Shown: positions 58,640-64,000 of the stretch, in pieces
Layout of the letters: every line of letters starts with the position of its first letter
Numbering within the stretch: the stretch's first letter is position 1
NCBI GenBank assembly: GCA_000711775.1
Contig: ARYC01000613.1
Span: forward strand, 62,001 to 126,000
From: Oxytricha trifallax
Lineage: Eukaryota > Ciliophora > Spirotrichea > Sporadotrichida > Oxytrichidae
Reading direction: 5' to 3'
Length of the DNA: 64,000 nt
Made by a program: the position numbers and the translations under genes
The notes under the pieces: generated by a model
What the model saw: only the letters and a program-made list of their open reading frames with translations
What the model was told of the DNA's origin: nothing
Database searches by the model: none

Positions 58640-59460
58640 CTAACCCATAAAGGGGTTTGGCTTTTCTTTATTCTCCTCTTCTTATGGCTTGCTTGGGCCT
58701 AAATTTCTTCTCTTTGTGCCAGCTTCCTGCATCTATGTTCATTTCTTCTGGCTTTTAAACATCTTTATAAAGTCTCTTGCTCACTTCATAAATAGTCTAT
58801 GACTTTCTCTCTCTGTGGACCTTCGCATGCTCTTTCATTAGGAATATACCAGTTCCAGGTTTCCCTACAATGTTATGAATCAAAGCTTACGAGAGAGGAA
58901 TGATGCTTCTTAAGCTCAGCGAGCCAGGTCTCGCTTATTAGTATGCCTTGCTTCTTTTAATCTTCAGGAGAAATAGAGTAGTATTTTTTGTGAGCTTCTT
59001 TAATGATCTCTCTGAGATAACTCTCTCTTAAAGTGCCAAGAACTCCAAAGAAGAAGCTCCTTTCTTGAAGCTTGTTAGAAAGTTGTTTCTTGGTAGGAAG
59101 ATAAACTACCAACTCTTCATCTTTCATCGCATCCTCGTAGAGATTAGTGACTGAAATGTCTGGGTAGTTTGGTATATCTATCAACTTTATTTCACTGTTT
59201 TTGAAGGCTTTCTTCTCATCGCAGAGTATAGCTTTTAAGAATGAAATTTTGGTACCTTCCATCGTTGGAAGGTATAAACCCACTATAGTTTATGATTAAG
59301 TATATGTCACATGCTTACCATGTAAAGTTAGGTATCGATAGAGATCTTCCTTACTTCTAAATCATGAGATTATTTCTTAAGCTTCAACCCTCTTCATTGG
59401 AGTACTTATAGATTCCAATTTGTTCCTTCTCTTCTTATTGAATTTCAAATTATAATATTT
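58640..59460 (-). pseudogene. TBE 22-kDa-type ORF, disrupted
   Basis: Minus strand. Reads KRRNKLESISTPMKRVE near 59430, an in-frame TGA about 59365, then EDLYRYLTLHGKHVTYT, LYLPTMEGTKISFLKAI, YLREIIKEAHKKYYSI, ETWLAELKKHHSSL, a one-base frameshift near 58885, then IHNIVGKPGTGIFLMKEHAK and YEVSKRLYKDVQKPEEM. Position and strand fit the short middle ORF of TBEs. Function of this protein is unknown to me. It overlaps the 3' end of the transposase on the other strand only marginally. Confidence 0.75.
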
Positions 59461-59981
59461 ATAGTTCTGAATCTTACTGTAAAAATCTTAGTATTAAAAA
59501 TATGGGCATCTTATAGTATGTCAACCTGGTAAAGATAGGTGGAGAAAGCTGGCAGAGGCTGTAACAAACTTCAGAGATGGAGCTCCATTATTATCAATTT
59601 AATTCCATTAAATTAGTACTAAATTTGTTTAAATTTAATTAGTACAGGTACAAAATCCGTTTAATTTTAATTGGTACCAATTTAATAGTACCAAAACTTA
59701 ATTAGTACCTAGTTTTAAACTATGGTTTTAATGGAAAAGTTCCAAAATGGTTCAAAACCTAATTGGTACCAGTACCAACCCGATTTTATACTTAGTTGGT
59801 ACCAAAATCGAAATTATTAAGTATGAAATTAGAAAAATTATATTTATAAACTAAGCATAAATATGATCTCTAACACCTTAAATTAAACCATAATTGTTGA
59901 CGAATCAACTCCTATACAGAGTGACTATAACCAGAAAGGTTACCAGAGCTTAATAATAGAAATTTAAATTTAAATTTAAAC

Positions 59982-61427
59982 ATGGCGGCTAACTTAAATC
60001 GAAAAGCAGTTTCTCTTGCAGAGAATAATCATAACTAAACTTTGGCTCCTCCAAGAAACCAGAAGTAATCTATATTGAAAAGGAGATTGAGCTAAGAGTT
60101 CTAGAGTTTGAAGCAGAGGTCTTTAAAATTGAAAATTAAAACAAGAACTAGAGTGCAGAGATAGGAGTTTAAACATAAATTGAATTAATTGAGGAAGAAA
60201 AAGAACAACAACAAATAGAAAAAGTTAAAACATTTTAATGTGAAGACTGCTAAAATTACATCTCAACTGAGTCTAGCTTGAAGAGGCACATCAAAGAGAT
60301 ACAATCTGGTAGAGCTAAGATCTACTTTAAGCATGATAAAATAGATGGTAGATATTAGTGACAACATGCATGAAGTCTTATACTCACTCAGCCAAAGTAA
60401 AGAGGCATATGCAGAAGCATCATTTAAGCGAATTCCTAATTAAAGATGAGAAACTTAAAAGCTTGTACCTGCTAAAAGAAAAAATAACTCTCTTGAGTCA
60501 TAAAGACAACAAGAGGAAAGGCTCAAGAGGCAGAAGCATTTTGAATCAATGAATCAGCCAGCAAATGGCACTCTTATAGCATGTCTTTAAGAGAGAGCTA
60601 TGCATATACCTGCATTGAATGAAGTTGATATTGAAAGCTGTATTAAAAATTACTTGCATTTTGACCTGCCAAACAAGGCTAAGCTTATAGAGATTGATGA
60701 GTATGCTTACAAAGTATATCCTTTTAAATATCTCATTAAAAACAACAGTATCAAAATGAATTTGCAAACGAATACATAATACTGAGGGAGGCTTAGAAAA
60801 AATAGTTTAAGAACTTACTTAGACTTGATGGAGTTGTTCTAGGGCATGGCTTTGTTGCATTAAGACTGAAAAAGTTTGAAATGACTTTGAAGAGAGTATC
60901 TCTATCATAATAGATACCCAGATGATTTAAATGAGATACTGTCAGAAATGATTAAGGGTGTTTAAGAGCTTCATGAACTTGGGTATGTACATATAGATTT
61001 GAAGCCTGAAAATGTTATGTTAAATCTCTGTCCATTAGAAATTGTAGTCATTGATTTCAATAGAGCAATAAGATAAGAAATAGTAACTTTGGCTAAGGTG
61101 CTTGGCACACCAGGATACTTTCCAATCAGGGAGAAGTGGACTAATGGCTCTGTTTAATGGGATGTTTGGGCAGTTGCTGCCATAATCTTAGAGTGCGATA
61201 TGGAAAGTATGTCTTACTTTGGAACAAAGCACGAAAAATAATCAATAAGTTTGGCTTCTAAACATATATAACAGGAAGATGTCTGCAATGAAATTAAAAG
61301 GCTTGTAGAGATGATAATTGTTAGAGCTCAAGCTTATCCAAGATAATCTTTAGAAGATATACATGAGCCACTCCAGAGAGCTAGATTCAAGAGGTACCAC
61401 AAAGATAAGCATATAAAATTTGTTTGA
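59982..61427 (+). pseudogene. TBE 57-kDa-type C2H2 zinc-finger / kinase ORF, disrupted
   Basis: ATG 59982 opens MAANLNRKAVSLAENN. An acidic coiled-coil stretch precedes a C2H2-like finger (FQCEDCQNYISTESSLKRH), then a second (TTCMKSYTHSAKVKRHMQKHH) in a different frame after a break near 60355. The C-terminal part is kinase-like: GHGFVALRLKKFE, ELHELGYVHIDLKPENVM (catalytic loop), VVIDFNRA (DFG replaced by DFN) and LGTPGYFP. At least two more frame breaks lie between 60540 and 60920. Ends at TGA 61425-61427. The altered DFN makes catalytic activity doubtful even in the intact ancestor. Confidence 0.85.
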
Positions 61428-61489
61428 ATTAAGTACACTAATAATTATTAAATATTCATTAAATTCACAAAAAACTTGCGTTTTCTCTA

Positions 61490-61540
61490 CCCTACAAATC
61501 AAAGCACTTATAAACCTCACTAAGGGGTTTTGGGGTTTTG
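61490..61540 (-). repeat. TBE right terminal inverted repeat
   Basis: Complement of the left repeat; ends with GGGGTTTTGGGGTTTTG at 61524-61540. Confidence 0.95.
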
Positions 61541-61543
61541 ATT

Positions 61544-62143
61544 ATTGAAAAAGACAAATTTGATAGAGTTAATGGGTTAGAGCAATAATTATCTACAAAT
61601 TGAAATAAATTTTGAAAATAATTTGATAAGAACTTATGCCAATTATAGCAAAGATCACCACTCTCACTTATGATTTATTAATTATTGATAGTATAATAGT
61701 ATGTTATTATACAATTTAGAAAAAAAGAGCTTTATAAAACAACTCAATTTGTCTATTTAAAAAATTAAAAATAACTATTAGCTCAAAACTATTTTTCAAT
61801 AAAAACCTCAAACTAAAATATATTATTGGCATTAATTTTCAGAATTTTATAATATTATTACAATAATAATCACATTAATAACAATTCTAAAAATCTGATT
61901 CAAGATACCTTAGATATATTTTTTATTAGTTATTATTAAATCATCAGCTAAATTAATTATAACAGCTTTAATTTTTAAATTATTATAGAAGGAAACAGCA
62001 AAGACTGTTATTAAAACTAATCAGAAATTACTATTTTTATGAATTAATTTTGGTTTATACTTAGAAGTATTTGATGAATTAAAAACTGTAAATCTGCGAG
62101 TGTTATACAGGAATAAAAACTATAAAATTAAAATTTAATTTAA
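61544..62143. other. Spacer between TBE and next gene
   Basis: AT-rich, no coding-like frame recognised. Confidence 0.5.
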
Positions 62144-64000
62144 ATGCCATAACAAAAGCAGAAACACTAATTGTCGAACGAGGACTAAAGTTTCAAATAT
62201 AAAAGCAATCATCATAACAACGTATTATATGGAATAAGATTATATTTAAATAAAATTAAAAGTTAGTTTTAATTGCATTATTCAATAATCTCCATAGACG
62301 AACTAGAAAACAAAAGTGAATAATTTATTGGGAAAAAATAAAATATATTGTATCTTTGATATAAAAATCTAGGAACTGTTATTCTTAGTTATTTTTTAGA
62401 ATCCGAGATGGAAAGCCAATCAATTAGCCCTTAGAGTAAATCTGTAGGAAACGGAAACTTAATATTAAATAACTTTCAAAATTAACCCCAAAATCCCTTT
62501 ATGCAAAAGATATATCAAATATCCCAGTCTAGCATTTAGTTATTACTTTAAATTCGGTAATAAATGATAGTTTTAATTATTAGCATGAATGGGTCTGGAG
62601 AAGACTTTAAAGATTAGTCACTAAGAATACTGCTGAGGCAAGACACACCGGCGTTTCCTTTAAATTCCAAAAGGATACCAAGTTTGATTGCTAAGAAGCA
62701 TACTCTTGGCTTTGATTAGGAATCATTAAATAAAATATAATTAATTATTTAATCGTTTGGTGGGATTAAAAAGAGAGAAATAAGTTTTGCCATATAGAGC
62801 ATATGTGAGTATAGGATGGACTAACCAAATACTTTGGTATCATAGTTTATTTTTAATTAATATCAAAAATAGTAAAGCATTGATTGATTATTATTAATAC
62901 ATAATTAAATAGAACGGTTAATTTAGACAGCATCAATAATAAGTGTAGCAAGAAACTGTTAAAATATTTCTAAAAAAGGAAGATTTTTTTGGCAATAGAC
63001 AGCTACTATATACAATTTTACCAGATGCAAATTAAGAAAGTACATGTTATATTTACATAAAAAATTTAATTTATTATTACATCAGGGAACCCAGATGATT
63101 AACTCGGTGATCCAATATAAAATTAACCAAAAGAGCCTCTATATCCAAAAACTTCTTAAAGTAAACATTTTAGATTTAAAGTTAAAAATCTTGAAATAAT
63201 ATAGAATTTCCTAAATCTAATATAAAGCACTAAACAATTACTAAATCTACTACTTTATAGAAAAATAGGGAATCACTCAGGTAAAATTAAATAATAATTT
63301 ATTTTCTTAATCTTATAAATTTCTATTAAACTAAATTTTCACTATAAATCATCATTTAAGAAAAGTAGATGAAAATATTAATAATTTAAAGCACTTTAAA
63401 AAGTCAATTAATTTTTCTCTTATTTAAAAATGAAAAATCAATTTTTACTTATTTTTATTACTAAATTTTAATAATATTATTAAAATTTGAGTCAATTAAA
63501 TAAAATTTATTGATTGGAAAAAGGAAATTAAATTAATTTAGTATTTTGATATTGACAGACATTTATCTTCCCTAAAATATACATTGATTCTTGAAATGGT
63601 TGACATTCTTTTAAAAATACTGGATACTGAAGTTGAATAGTTTTACCTGCAGGATATAGCTATCCAAGAATTATCTTCATCAATGAGTGAGAGCACTCAT
63701 GAAATTGTAAGTCAAACCAAACAATATAATTATAAATTATGATAAATACAGTCAACATTGAAATGTATATTTATACATCTTTGACTCATGAATCCATACC
63801 TATTTTTATTATATTTAGAGTAATCCCCAATAAATAAAAATAATTTTTGTTACAACTTAAAATAAAAGTAAAGAAGTTATTTTTTAAATAAATTCTTCAA
63901 ATCTTGATGATTTCTATTCAAAAATTGATTCAAATTATATTTCATTAATTAATATATTAAATAATATTTTTACGAATTTTCACTAAAAAATCAGTAATAT
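62144..64000 (+). CDS. Unknown gene, 5' part, runs off the window
   Basis: ATG 62144 opens MPQQKQKHQLSNEDQSFKYK. Coding-like blocks follow at about 62405-62540 (SISPQSKSVGNGNLILNN), 62587-62850 (SGEDFKDQSLRILLRQD, PSLIAKKHTLGFDQE), 62945-63050 (QETVKIFLKKEDFFGN), 63085-63250 (GNPDDQLGDPI) and 63555-63720 (HLSSLKYTLILEMVDILLKI, SSSMSESTHEIV). TAA/TAG are Gln. IES boundaries were not worked out and no domain is recognised; the later blocks have regular hydrophobic spacing and may be helical. Confidence 0.6.

Larger units (their letters stand above)
57469..61540. mobile_element. TBE-type telomere-bearing transposon, 4072 bp, decayed coding regions
   Basis: Ends are inverted C4A4C4-type telomere-like tracts (57469-57485; complement 61524-61540). 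The inverted repeats extend about 50 bp inward with one mismatch seen. A 3-bp duplication ATT flanks it (57466-57468, 61541-61543), the ANT target known for TBE elements. Three coding regions sit as in TBEs: a DDE transposase (+), a smaller ORF (-) and a zinc-finger/kinase ORF (+). All three carry frameshifts or in-frame TGA that no pointer repeat repairs, so this copy is not expected to encode intact proteins. TBEs are germline-limited and are removed during macronuclear development. Confidence 0.96.

Noticed and set aside
62484..62500. Telomere-like CCCCAAAATCCC
   Set aside because: Interrupted repeat inside a coding frame (QPQNPF); no TBE end sequence follows.
1..64000. CRISPR arrays, bacterial operons, Shine-Dalgarno sites
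   Set aside because: Eukaryotic germline DNA; the only regular repeats are inverted-repeat element arms and TA microsatellites.

Overview
The window is germline (micronuclear) DNA of a spirotrich ciliate, most like Oxytricha/Stylonychia. Three observations support this. TAA and TAG are read as glutamine and only TGA stops: recognisable proteins (kinases, SOAT, LRRC56, NOP14) stay open through many TAA/TAG codons and end at TGA. Coding sequence is cut into macronuclear-destined segments (MDSs) by short AT-rich internal eliminated sequences (IESs) bounded by 2-13 bp direct repeats (pointers), and removing an IES with one pointer copy restores frame and family alignment. A 4.07-kb transposon carries C4A4 telomere-like ends, as in TBE elements. 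Conventional short ORFs therefore under-represent the genes.

Layout. 1024-3683 (+) full-length sterol O-acyltransferase; 3733-5115 (+) HEATR6-like C-terminal protein; 5293-8349 (+) LRRC56-like cilium protein; 8564-12355 (+) membrane RING-H2 protein; 12944-14641 (+) MAK/RCK ciliary kinase; 14827-18912 (-) Q/N-rich coiled-coil/IQ protein; 19146-20317 (+) small membrane protein; 20752-22883 (-) 3' part of a CDKL kinase; 23401-~24530 (+) coiled-coil protein; 24605-31256 (-) heavily interrupted Q/N-rich gene; 33662-42140 (+) zf-4CXXC_R1 zinc-finger protein; 42454-44004 (+) NOP14-like protein; 44114-45165 (-) 5' part of the same CDKL kinase; 45857-48614 foldback element with a second one nested inside; 48729-50429 (-) EF-hand protein; ~51180-~54050 (-) SNF1/AMPK kinase; 55079-57102 (+) unknown gene; 57469-61540 complete but decayed TBE transposon; 62144-end (+) unknown gene, cut by the window end.

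The main finding is that the CDKL kinase is split into two blocks 21.2 kb apart, joined by a 13-bp pointer; four other genes lie inside what is formally one of its IESs, a nested-gene arrangement. All resolved MDSs are in linear order and none is inverted. A second finding is a set of three noncoding foldback elements (499, 845 and 2758 bp) that share a design: G-run tips, GC-rich motifs iterated in each arm, and 8-bp A/T target duplications. One sits inside an IES of the RING gene; another has the third inserted in it.

The genes form no pathway, but three are ciliary (LRRC56, MAK/RCK, CDKL). Domain calls come from motifs recognised by eye; IES boundaries were derived by matching repeat and codon phase, and those not resolved are stated as such.
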